Shown here: piece by piece, positions 56,121 to 64,000 of the stretch | Layout of the letters: every line of letters begins with the position of its first letter | Position numbering within the stretch: the stretch's first letter is position 1 | NCBI RefSeq assembly: GCF_001904655.1 | Contig: NZ_MRCC01000008.1 | Span: forward strand, 62,001-126,000 | Direction: 5' to 3' | Source of the DNA: Chroogloeocystis siderophila 5.2 s.c.1 | GTDB lineage: Bacteria > Cyanobacteriota > Cyanobacteriia > Cyanobacteriales > Chroococcidiopsidaceae | DNA: 64,000 nucleotides | Made by a program: the position numbers and the translations under genes | Notes under the pieces: model-generated | The model's database searches: none | Told to the model about the DNA's origin: nothing | The model's input: only the letters and a program-made list of their open reading frames with translations

Positions 56121-56255
56121 CTAATAGCGGCGGCGGTCGTCAACGGGAATAGGAATTGGTTCGGGTTCTGGCTCAGCTTCTGGACCTAACAAAGTTTCTA
56201 TTAGCCGCCGCGCCCATTCCTTTAACTTTTCCAGTACTTTTTCTAAGTAGTCCAT
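56121..56255 (-). CDS. Small acidic-tail protein, unknown function
   Basis: 44 residues from ATG 56255. A basic amphipathic helix ([20 protein letters not shown]) is followed by a Pro-Glu repeat ([16 protein letters not shown]) and a basic end RRRY. It ends 23 bases before aroQ on the same strand. The clean structure and position suggest a real gene; no function is known. Confidence 0.65.
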   Translation of the reverse strand: MDYLEKVLEKLKEWARRLIETLLGPEAEPEPEPIPIPVDDRRRY

Positions 56256-56534
56256 TGACTCGAGTGCTCCTAAAATACGACCTGGTGTTGTTTCGCTGAC
56301 TTATATGGAATGATGCCTGTACTTAAGTTTTAAGTTTGTAAGTGTTACTTATTATTAAACTTATCATATCAGCTGAAACTAGACTCATGACACTACAGAC
56401 AGATATCTGGTTTAAATTGCCAAGCATTCCGAATATTCAGCATAGAGATTTTAATTATAATGGCAAGCTGTGCGAATTTGTGGTACGTGGCGATTCTTAA
56501 CTTTTTCTTTATTAGTAGCGCTAGTTACACTTTC

Positions 56535-57791
56535 CTAAAATTGACTGTCAAGTAGCTTACGGCGTAAAGCGTCGAGCGCGGTACAGGCACTCAAGTGGCG
56601 AATTAAGGATCGCGATCGGTCTTGACCGTAGCGATGTTCAAAAGTTTGCACTGTGCCGTTTGCTTGAGCTAACCCAATATAGACTAAACCTACAGGCTTA
56701 GTAGGACTACCGCCATCAGGTCCAGCGATACCAGTAATGCTTAATCCCCAAGTTGTTCCCAAACGCGATCGCACTCCTTGTGCCATTTGGGCGGCGACTG
56801 TTGAACTGACGGCTCCTTCTTGAATTAAAGCTTGTGGATCGACGCCTAACAACGACACTTTAACTTGATTATCATAGGAAATAACTCCGCCCATAAAATA
56901 GCGCGAACTTCCAGAAACATCGGTCAACATTTGTCCCAATCCGCCACCTGTACAAGATTCAGCAACACTAAGCGTCGCATTTGCTTGTTGCAATAATTGC
57001 CCGACCACAGAAGCTAACGAGTCATCATCTTGACCGTAATAATTTAACCCACCAATCGTTTGTAGTTGCTGTGCGATCGGTGCGATCAATTCTTCCGCAG
57101 CGGCGAGTGAAGTGGCTTTAGCGCAGATGCGTAATTTTACTTCGCCACGGCTAGCATAGGGAGCAACTGTGGGATTCGGTAAGTTAAGAAATGCTGATAC
57201 TTTTTCTGCTAAAGCTGACTCCGCGATTCCCCAAAACTTTAAGGTGCGACTAAAGATAATTTCTTGACCAAATCCTAAGGTTTTGAGATACGGTACCGCA
57301 GTTTCTTGCCACATACGCTGCATTTCTGATGGCACACCAGGGAAAGTTAAGATATGCAAATTAGAAGTTGGGGACCAAACGATTCCTGGTGCTGTACCAG
57401 CCGGATTCGGCAAAACGGTGGCTCCTTGCGGAATGAACGCTTGCTTGCGGTTACTCGGTGTCATTACTCGACCGCGAATCGCATATTTTCGGGCAATGTC
57501 TTCTAGAATTTCTGGATTTTCTACTAAAGGGACACCAAACAAATCGGCGAGAGTTTCGGTTGTCAAATCATCAGGTGTTGGACCAAGCCCGCCCGTGAAA
57601 ATGAGGATTTTTGAGCGCGCGATCGCAACTTCGACCACTTGCTTGAGTCGCGTAACGTTATCTCCCACAACTGTTTGATAGTAGTGAGGAATTCCTAGAT
57701 TTGCGAGTTGCTGTGCCAGGTATTGGGCGTTTTTATTCAAAATATTGCCCAGGAGTAACTCAGTGCCAACACAAATAATTTCAGCAGTCAT
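56535..57791 (-). CDS. cinA: CinA-like nicotinamide nucleotide amidase
   Basis: 418 residues. The N-terminal MoaB/MogA-like domain (ICVGTELLLGNILNKNAQYLA, FTGGLGPTPDDLTTETLA) joins the C-terminal amidase domain (AESCTGGGLGQMLTDVSGSS, SITGIAGPDGGSPTKPVGLVYIG). It would hydrolyse NMN to NaMN in NAD recycling; competence links are secondary. It is downstream of the glycosyltransferase gene on the same strand. Confidence 0.92.
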   Translation of the reverse strand: MTAEIICVGTELLLGNILNKNAQYLAQQLANLGIPHYYQTVVGDNVTRLKQVVEVAIARSKILIFTGGLGPTPDDLTTETLADLFGVPLVENPEILEDIARKYAIRGRVMTPSNRKQAFIPQGATVLPNPAGTAPGIVWSPTSNLHILTFPGVPSEMQRMWQETAVPYLKTLGFGQEIIFSRTLKFWGIAESALAEKVSAFLNLPNPTVAPYASRGEVKLRICAKATSLAAAEELIAPIAQQLQTIGGLNYYGQDDDSLASVVGQLLQQANATLSVAESCTGGGLGQMLTDVSGSSRYFMGGVISYDNQVKVSLLGVDPQALIQEGAVSSTVAAQMAQGVRSRLGTTWGLSITGIAGPDGGSPTKPVGLVYIGLAQANGTVQTFEHRYGQDRSRSLIRHLSACTALDALRRKLLDSQF

Positions 57792-57802
57792 AGTATAAGC
57801 GT

Positions 57803-57830
57803 TTAGCCATTAGCGTTTAGCTATTAGCTA
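57803..57830. repeat. Heptanucleotide tandem repeat
   Basis: Four head-to-tail 7-mers TTAGCCA, TTAGCGT, TTAGCTA, TTAGCTA lie between cinA and the GT4-type gene. This is a short repeat of the kind found in cyanobacterial intergenic DNA. Confidence 0.7.
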
Positions 57831-57862
57831 TGAAGTAAGTTTTTACAGTCTACAGTTTCGAC

Positions 57863-58906
57863 TCATGACCGAGCGTGCTTCCAGACTTGCCAGCTGGTGT
57901 AACTCAAAAGCGAGGTTCCCGCACACGCATAGGCAATACCACTCGGTATCCCAGCAAAAGCGAGTGCCAATGTCCCCACCCATAACGTCAACGAGTAAAT
58001 GAATAAAACAGCAAATCGATGCGACAGCCCAGCACGTAATAGCCTGTGATGCAAATGGCGTTTATCTGCACTAAAAGGCGATTTTCCTTGCCGCAGGCGT
58101 GCCAGAATAACCGCAGACATATCAACAATTGGTACTGCCAAAATCAAATAAGGTAGCAGCACCGCCGTCACCGCCGCAGTCTTTACAAGTCCAATAATGC
58201 CGACACCAGCCAAAGTGAAGCCGATAAAATAAGCCCCGCCATCTCCCATAAAGATTTGAGCAGGATTAAAGTTGTAACGAAGAAACCCTAACGCACCACC
58301 AGCCAGCGCCGCTGCAATCAAAGCTGCTGCTGGTTGTTGCATCGATAGGGCGACAAATAGCATGACGGTAGCAGCAATTCCTGAAACTCCAGCCGCTAAG
58401 CCATCAAGACCATCAATCCAATTAATGGCATTTGCCATCCCGACCAACCAAATTACCGTGAAAGGCAAACTTAGCCAACCGAGTTGAATCAGTCCGACAA
58501 AAGGAATGCTCAAAAAATCAATATGTACCCCCATCTGCCAAACAACCCCTGCAACAATAACTTGGATAAGAAGCCGCAAGAACGGAGATAGATTCAACAA
58601 GTCGTCGGCTAAACCAATCAGGAAAAAGGCGATTCCACCGAGCGTCACACCCCAAACTTCCCACTCTTTCGTTGGTGGTAAGATGCCAAAGCCCCCAAGC
58701 GACCAAACTAGTAATAAAGCTACAATCGTCCCCGTAAAAATCGCAACTCCTCCTAGGCGTACCATAGGACGTTGATGCACTTTACGCTCGTTAGGTTGAT
58801 CGACTCGTCCACTTTTGATGCCAATGGTCTTAACAATAGGAGTTGTCCAGAGGACGACGAAAGCAGAGACAACAAAGGCAATCAGATGGTATAGCTGAAT
58901 AGGCAT
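57863..58906 (-). CDS. MraY/WecA/TagO-family phospho-sugar transferase
   Basis: 347 residues with about ten helices. Motifs include the acidic loop FFLIGLADDLLNL, the catalytic-region NAINWIDGLDGLAAGVS and MGDGGAYFIGF, and a C-terminal RLRQGKSPFSADKRHLHHRLLRAG loop. The HLHHR ending marks the WecA/TagO branch rather than MraY. It transfers GlcNAc-1-P or a similar sugar to undecaprenyl phosphate for surface polymers. Same strand and close to cinA and glyA. Confidence 0.88.
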   Translation of the reverse strand: MPIQLYHLIAFVVSAFVVLWTTPIVKTIGIKSGRVDQPNERKVHQRPMVRLGGVAIFTGTIVALLLVWSLGGFGILPPTKEWEVWGVTLGGIAFFLIGLADDLLNLSPFLRLLIQVIVAGVVWQMGVHIDFLSIPFVGLIQLGWLSLPFTVIWLVGMANAINWIDGLDGLAAGVSGIAATVMLFVALSMQQPAAALIAAALAGGALGFLRYNFNPAQIFMGDGGAYFIGFTLAGVGIIGLVKTAAVTAVLLPYLILAVPIVDMSAVILARLRQGKSPFSADKRHLHHRLLRAGLSHRFAVLFIYSLTLWVGTLALAFAGIPSGIAYACAGTSLLSYTSWQVWKHARS

Positions 58907-59102
58907 TGGTAGTTACTCAGTCACTAAAGCAACGTCTCAGCCAAAGTTTACCCGCATTTGCACAATTTATATCTACATTCAACACACAAAAGTCAAAAAG
59001 GGGTGTGGGGAGTGTGGGAGAGATTTAATTGTTATTGTTCTTTATTACTCGCTACCCAACTCCCTCTATTTTGTTTGCTACCCCCTATACCTGATCCCTT
59101 AA

Positions 59103-60386
59103 TTAAGCTAATGCTGGTACTGGAATATTGAGATGTGGATAGAGTGGGAAGCGATCGCATAAATCTGCTACGCATTGGCGACAAGCTTGCGCGATGCTTT
59201 CATCTTCTGGGCGCAGTAGGCGATCAGCGATAATGTTTCCAATTGCGGTAAACTCCGCAGTTCCCATACCGCGTGTTGTCATTGCTGGTGATCCAAGGCG
59301 TAAACCACTCGTCACAAAGGGTGATTCTGGATCAAAGGGAACTGTATTTTTATTCGCAGTAATATTCACGCCACTCACTAACTGATCTGCCTGCTTACCC
59401 GTCATGCCAATACTGCGCAAATCAACAAGCATCAAGTGATTATCTGTACCACCAGAAACAATTTTAAAGCCTCTTGATTGTAACTGTGTCGCCAAAGCGC
59501 GGGCATTTTCAATAACTTGGGCGCTATAAGTTTTAAACTCTGGTTTGAGTGCTTCGCCAAAAGCAACGGCTTTCCCTGCAATGACGTGTTCTAAAGGGCC
59601 TCCTTGACTACCAGGAAACACTGATTTATCTAACTTTTTGCCTAATTCTGCATCGCGGGTAAGAATCAACCCACCGCGCGGACCGCGCAGCGTTTTGTGT
59701 GTAGTGGTGGTAACAACATCACAGTAGGGAATTGGGTTAGGATGTAAGCCACTTGCAATTAAACCAGCAATATGCGCAATATCAGCTAATAAGTAAGCCC
59801 CAATTTCATCAGCAATACTTCTAAATTTCTCGAAGTCAATAATGCGTGGGTACGCCGAGTAGCCGCAGATTAATAACTTAGGACGATGTTGACGCGCTAA
59901 CTCGCGGATTTGGTCATAATCGAGTTTCTCGGTTTCTTGACTAACACCGTAATGGCAAACTTTAAACCACTTACCAGAGACATTCACGGGCGAACCATGC
60001 GTCAAATGTCCGCCATGGGATAAATCCATTCCCATGATCGTGTCTCCAGGTTCGAGCAGCGTTAGAAATACGGCAAAATTTGCTTGTGCTCCAGAATGCG
60101 GTTGGACGTTAGCATGGGCTGCACCAAAAAGTTGCTTAGCGCGGTCAATTGCTAGTTGTTCAACACCATCGATGTACTCGCAACCACCGTAATAACGCTT
60201 TCCTGGTAAGCCTTCGGCGTATTTGTTGGTGAGTACAGAGCCTTGCGCGGCTAAAACTGCTGCGGAAGTAAAGTTTTCGCTAGCAATTAACTCTAGATGA
60301 TCGCGTTGGCGCTGAAGTTCTGAGTTAATTAAATCTGCAACAGTGGGATCTGTTTGGGCGAGAAAGTCTAAGTTATTACGAGTCAC
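59103..60386 (-). CDS. glyA: Serine hydroxymethyltransferase
   Basis: 427 residues. The PLP lysine is in [16 protein letters not shown], with [11 protein letters not shown], the start [16 protein letters not shown] and the C-terminal [15 protein letters not shown] all standard. It interconverts serine and glycine and feeds one-carbon folate, matching the cyclo-ligase elsewhere in the window. Confidence 0.97.
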   Translation of the reverse strand: MTRNNLDFLAQTDPTVADLINSELQRQRDHLELIASENFTSAAVLAAQGSVLTNKYAEGLPGKRYYGGCEYIDGVEQLAIDRAKQLFGAAHANVQPHSGAQANFAVFLTLLEPGDTIMGMDLSHGGHLTHGSPVNVSGKWFKVCHYGVSQETEKLDYDQIRELARQHRPKLLICGYSAYPRIIDFEKFRSIADEIGAYLLADIAHIAGLIASGLHPNPIPYCDVVTTTTHKTLRGPRGGLILTRDAELGKKLDKSVFPGSQGGPLEHVIAGKAVAFGEALKPEFKTYSAQVIENARALATQLQSRGFKIVSGGTDNHLMLVDLRSIGMTGKQADQLVSGVNITANKNTVPFDPESPFVTSGLRLGSPAMTTRGMGTAEFTAIGNIIADRLLRPEDESIAQACRQCVADLCDRFPLYPHLNIPVPALA

Positions 60387-60623
60387 TTGCTAATATCCCT
60401 AAAAATAATTGAGAACTGTTTTTTATGACATCATCAATAGATTTTGCTAGCTAATTTTAGCGTTGATCGCACTTATGCGGTTCGTTTTTCACGTGCGATC
60501 GCGTTCTCTGCCTTTCATGAACGATCAGTATAATATTAAGCTGTGTATGCATTCTTACAGTATTTCTAGTTATCTACCATAAAATGGAATTAAGTCAATT
60601 AGGGGTTCTCTAGGAGGCAGTGG

Positions 60624-60821
60624 ATGTTAGTGGTTTTGATAGAAGATCAAATCCTTGCCCCACATCAGGTTTGTCAAAGCTGTTTACTGGCGGATCAAAG
60701 CGGTCAACCCCGCTGGCGTCAAGGTCAACTCCGCTGTGGTCAAGCGCTGCATAAAATAGCAGCAAGCCAGCCAGACCAGTATCAGTGTATGATGGGCTTT
60801 CGGATCGCTAACATTGAATAA
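60624..60821 (+). CDS. Small Cys-containing protein
   Basis: 65 residues with a strong ribosome site (AGGAGG at 60612-60617) seven to eight bases before ATG 60624. It has CQSC, a later RCGQ Cys and QYQC, giving four cysteines that could bind one zinc. The middle is a tandem duplication (GQPRWRQ then GQLRCGQ) encoded by two 21-base units at 60702-60743. It ends MGFRIANIE. Function unknown; a possible TATAAT is at 60529-60534. Confidence 0.65.
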   Translation: MLVVLIEDQILAPHQVCQSCLLADQSGQPRWRQGQLRCGQALHKIAASQPDQYQCMMGFRIANIE

Positions 60822-60943
60822 CCTGTCAATCGCGCGCGTATATGAATACTCTAACTCAAGGAAATTGATCTCAGTAATTTCAAGAGAACAATAGACCTGC
60901 GTTATCCTGTAGCTTAGGGAAAGCAAAAAATGGGAGGAAAGTA

Positions 60944-61438
60944 ATGGCTTGGCGCGGGTCAACGACAGTTTGGGACAGAATTTTTGGCAGCCTTGCTTAT
61001 TTGTTACCGCTAGTCTATGTTGTAGGGCTACTGCTGCGTGTAGGAATACAAAATACGATTTTTGGTGAATTTCCTGCACTGAGGGTCATTTTAGTGCCTT
61101 TATTACCTCTAGTACAAATTTTCTTTGGCATACCGTTTGTCGGACTCATTATTTTCATTGTCTTATTCTTACTCGTGGTGAGAAACGAACGGGTGAGCCA
61201 CTTTATCCGCTTCAACACGATGCAGGCAATTTTAATCACAGTTGCATTGTTTTTGTGCAGTATTTTAATGCAGATATTAGCACTAATTCCAGGCGCGACT
61301 TTTGCGATCGCTACAATCGCCAACACGATTTTTCTAGGCGTATTTATCGCCGCTGCTTACGCGGTGATTCAGTCATTACTTGGTCGTTATGCTGAAATTC
61401 CGGCAATATCAGACGCGGTGTATATGCAAGTCCGTTAA
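60944..61438 (+). CDS. Tic20-family membrane protein
   Basis: 164 residues with four helices, including WDRIFGSLAYLLPLVYVVGLL, VGLIIFIVLFLLVVRNERVSHFIRFNTMQAIL (split: VGLIIFIVLFLL, HFIRFNTMQAIL) and the late FLGVFIAAAYAVIQSLLG with the GRYAEIPAISDAVYMQV tail. It is related to chloroplast Tic20/Ycf60. The stop overlaps the convergent FAH-family gene by 4 bases. Confidence 0.88.
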   Translation: MAWRGSTTVWDRIFGSLAYLLPLVYVVGLLLRVGIQNTIFGEFPALRVILVPLLPLVQIFFGIPFVGLIIFIVLFLLVVRNERVSHFIRFNTMQAILITVALFLCSILMQILALIPGATFAIATIANTIFLGVFIAAAYAVIQSLLGRYAEIPAISDAVYMQVR

Positions 61439-62238
61439 GCTTTCTCGAACGGTTGCACGACGGTGTATTCTCTAGAGATTACAGTATTTTCCAATCGACC
61501 AATTCCCTCAATTTCGACGACAACAAAATCGCCTAAGTGTAAAGGTCCGACACCGACAGGTGTTCCTGTGAGGATAACATCACCAGGCAGAAGTGTCATA
61601 ATTTGACTAATGTAGGACACCAGAACATCTGGAGGAAACACCATCTGATCGACACTTGCCGATTGTACAGGAGCTTGTTCATTGATAAACGTCTGTAACC
61701 GCGCTCCAGGACTAAGTTCTCGGACTATCCAAGGACCTAAGGGGCAAAACGTATCAAATCCTTTAGCACGCGTCCATTGACCGTCACGTTGCTGAAGATC
61801 GCGCGCTGTTACATCATTCGCAATCGTGTAGCCCCAAATTTTGTTTTGCGCTTGTGTCGGCGTGCAGCTAAAAGTGCGATCGCCGATGATTAAGGCTAAT
61901 TCGCCTTCGTAGTCTATCCGCTGCGCTTGCGCAGGATAAATGATTTCACCGCCAGTCGGAATAATTGCGGTTGATGGTTTAAGAAATAGTAATGGTTCTC
62001 TGGGTACGTCTGTCCCCATTTCTGCCGCATGGTCGGCATAGTTTTTCCCAACTGCAACAATTTTAGAGGGAGCACACGGAGCTAGAATCTTATAGCGATC
62101 TGGTTCTAAATGCAAATCCGTAGGCTGACCTTGCAACCACGGTGGAGCATCAAGAACCTGAACGCTTTGGCTAGGTTTGAGCAACCCGTAGTAAATCCGT
62201 CCCTCTTGATTTTGAACTCGGACGTAGCGCTGCGCCAT
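61435..62238 (-). CDS. Fumarylacetoacetate hydrolase-family enzyme
   Basis: 267 residues. The FAH fold shows KIVAVGKNYADHAAEMG, the metal ligands in YEGELALIIG and VTARDLQQRDGQWTRAKGFD, and the end ILTGTPVGVGPLHLGDFVVVEIEG. Members cleave or decarboxylate 2-keto acid-type substrates; the exact substrate is unknown. The start ATG is 62238. Convergent with Tic20. Confidence 0.85.
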   Translation of the reverse strand: MAQRYVRVQNQEGRIYYGLLKPSQSVQVLDAPPWLQGQPTDLHLEPDRYKILAPCAPSKIVAVGKNYADHAAEMGTDVPREPLLFLKPSTAIIPTGGEIIYPAQAQRIDYEGELALIIGDRTFSCTPTQAQNKIWGYTIANDVTARDLQQRDGQWTRAKGFDTFCPLGPWIVRELSPGARLQTFINEQAPVQSASVDQMVFPPDVLVSYISQIMTLLPGDVILTGTPVGVGPLHLGDFVVVEIEGIGRLENTVISREYTVVQPFEKA

Positions 62239-62518
62239 AAAGTGCTGTTAATCTAGGTTTTGAGCTTAACTACTGCCAAAAACAGGCTGCGGTCAATTAA
62301 TTACACCTCAGCATACATTGCATCGGTCGATCAACTTTGTAAGATATCATCTCATCTATGATTAACTTAGTTTTTTTTGCTCGCGGCGATCGCTAAATAA
62401 ACTAAGTGATGGCATAAGGCACTAACTTTGCTAAAATTGTAATTCCTTGTTGCTGAGGTTGTGGTTCACAAGCACCCAACACCAAGCAGCCGCGTTGTCC
62501 ATAAGGAAAACTCTTATC

Positions 62519-62857
62519 ATGGCAAATTACGAAACAATGTACATCTTGCGTCCTGATCTCGCAGAAGAACAGGTCGAGCAAGCGGTTACAAGATACCAAA
62601 ATATGCTCCAAGAGCAAGGAGCAACGCAAGTTGACATCCAAAATCGGGGTAAACGTCGCCTTGCTTACGAAATCGCTAGGCACCGTGAAGGTGTTTATGT
62701 TCAAATGAACTACCAAGCCCCTGGAACGGTTATTGCTCAACTAGAGCGCGCAATGCGATTGAGTGATGAGGTGATTCGCTACTTAACTATCAAGCAAGAA
62801 TCCTCAGAAATCGAAGATTCCCAAGAATCTCCCGAAGAAGCAACAGCAATTAGCTAG
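62519..62857 (+). CDS. rpsF: 30S ribosomal protein S6
   Basis: 112 residues from ATG 62519. The family start [20 protein letters not shown] and [24 protein letters not shown] (as GKRRLAYEI) confirm it; an in-frame TTG-type upstream start is not needed. It ends with an acidic extension [19 protein letters not shown]. Confidence 0.95.
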   Translation: MANYETMYILRPDLAEEQVEQAVTRYQNMLQEQGATQVDIQNRGKRRLAYEIARHREGVYVQMNYQAPGTVIAQLERAMRLSDEVIRYLTIKQESSEIEDSQESPEEATAIS

Positions 62858-63305
62858 CCGCTGATTAGGTACAGCATCATTACTCCCGCTGCTCAAGCCA
62901 CACCAGGTAGAAAGCTGAAAGCGGGATAATGCCTTCATAGCCATAAAGGTGAGGTAATGGTATTTGCACTAGAACAAAATCTGTTTATATCAGTGACCAG
63001 CGCTTAGCGTAAATTTTTTAGATGCGCGATTGCTAAGATCTACTATTTCACACTTGAGAAATAGTTTGGTGCTACGGACTATTGAAAAAGTATATAGGTT
63101 CGATTGAGATTATGCTTCGGTTGTACAGCACTAGTAAGTTTATGAGTTAGCGCTCTCTCCTGCCAAAAACTAGCTGCACTACCAATTGTGATAATTATGA
63201 GCTTAGTGTTCAGAATAGTTGACTAGCGTTGCTTATTTCATAGTTTACATTAATTAAACTGCTCGCATAAATCAAAATATAGGCATTTATGTTCGCATAA
63301 AGTAA
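62858..63305. other. Intergenic region with no recognised feature
   Basis: 448 bases between convergent rpsF and the STAS gene. I see only very short frames and no clear hairpin with a T run. Confidence 0.4.
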
Positions 63306-63656
63306 CTAAGCAGCTAAAGCAGGAGTTTCAGTCAATGTCAAAACGGCGTTGTAGTCTTCACAAATTTCAAACACTGAATCAAGCTGAGTAAGTTCTAAAA
63401 TTAACTTGACAGGTTCTGGTAAATGGCATAGCACTAATCGGCAACCGCTTTCACGCGCTGCTTTCAGTCCTGTTATCAAAGCTACTAAACCAGTACTATC
63501 CATAAAATCGACTTGCGATAAGTTGATTACCCATAGCGAATTACGCTGTACCATCAGGCGTGTCAATTGAGCCTCTAAGCGCTTACTACCGTCACAATCT
63601 AATCGTCCTTGAGGATGAAGTACAACCATGTAACCATTTTTGTGTGTAATATTCAT
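63306..63656 (-). CDS. STAS-domain anti-sigma factor antagonist-like protein
   Basis: 116 residues forming one STAS domain (HPQGRLDCDGSKRLEAQL; VINLSQVDFMDSTGLVALITG). The Ser in MDSTGL is the usual phosphorylation site of antagonists such as SpoIIAA. It probably takes part in partner-switching control; no kinase or sigma factor is in the window. Confidence 0.85.
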   Translation of the reverse strand: MNITHKNGYMVVLHPQGRLDCDGSKRLEAQLTRLMVQRNSLWVINLSQVDFMDSTGLVALITGLKAARESGCRLVLCHLPEPVKLILELTQLDSVFEICEDYNAVLTLTETPALAA

Positions 63657-64000
63657 ATACCTTGTCGTTATGTGGTTAAGAAGTTGAGCGTAGAATTCAA
63701 AAAATTAAAAAGTTTCATCCTTTGGAAAAGCAGCTTGTAAAAATACCCATTCTATGAGTTGTTTTTTTATACGGATGCAGTTTTCAGATGAAACGAATGC
63801 TTGCGCCTATTTATGTAAAAGCAGCGGTTGCTTTTTATTTAGATGAGATGAAAGAAGTATGCCACTGAAAACACTAAATAGATTGTTGTTTTTGTAACAT
63901 TACTTCAACTATCGCCCTATAATCGGAAGTATTGGTTTATGTCGTCATCAATAGCTCACGCTTGCTGACTTAATGCAATTCTACAGACATAGGTTTTAAT
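63657..64000. other. Upstream region to window end
   Basis: 344 AT-rich bases, probably carrying the promoter of the STAS gene. No gene longer than about 26 codons is seen. Confidence 0.4.

Noticed and set aside
1-64000. CRISPR array
   Set aside because: No regularly spaced direct repeats of 25-40 bases with unique spacers were seen; the repeats present are palindromes and 7- to 21-base tandems.

Overview
This window is cyanobacterial chromosome. Direct signs are many GCGATCGC-type (HIP1) palindromes, petN of the cytochrome b6f complex, a Tic20-family gene, ycf46, DUF2808 and DUF3318 proteins, an SLH-domain porin, the SphS/SphR/PhoU phosphate switch and a three-subunit proton-translocating transhydrogenase. 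Dispersed palindromic repeats and heptanucleotide runs of a kind common in larger-genome cyanobacteria fit this. I cannot fix genus or species from the sequence alone.

Layout. 1-9320: end of a flavin oxidoreductase, the Pho two-component system with PhoU, a Crp/Fnr regulator, an SLH porin and small housekeeping or unknown genes. 9321-13921: an iron island, with ferritin and an FTR1 permease on one strand and an imelysin lipoprotein plus a di-heme oxidoreductase divergent from them. 13940-22925: dnaB, rplI, gloB, a TlyA-type methyltransferase, an ABC exporter, membrane and unknown proteins, and petN with a 56-residue partner. 22960-25990: phoD behind a four-unit candidate Pho box, then a DUF3800 gene broken by one amber codon. 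25991-28914: pntA1/A2/B. 29533-35174: DUF2808, then the run rpmH-rnpA-PH-yidC-jag-DUF177-ycf46.

35193-37805 is a three-gene TolQ/ExbB- and ExbD-like operon. The channel gene has two in-frame stops, and the two ExbD-like partners differ at the proton-carrying Asp (D20 in one, Ser in the other). After tRNA-Pro, 38433-42245 is a decayed tract: a truncated RmlD-like gene, an IS701-like element with an IS630 remnant inside it, a truncated SRPBCC gene, one intact DoxX-like gene and a broken DUF72 gene. 43879-51658 is a nitrile-use locus: CobW-type GTPase, nitrile hydratase beta and alpha, its accessory protein and ABC transporter parts on one strand, with a divergent amidase and formamidase-type hydrolase.

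51815-64000 holds a gamma-glutamyltransferase relic, folate cyclo-ligase, a lone sugar permease, a 44-aa gene with aroQ and an ARH-like gene, glyA/GT4-type transferase/cinA, a small Cys-rich gene, Tic20, an FAH-family enzyme, rpsF and a STAS protein.

How they may work together: SphS-SphR-PhoU probably controls phoD through the Pho box. The iron genes combine storage, permease and redox or binding functions. The nitrile locus would turn a nitrile into amide and then acid plus ammonia. The ExbBD-like operon is the best candidate for an undescribed system.
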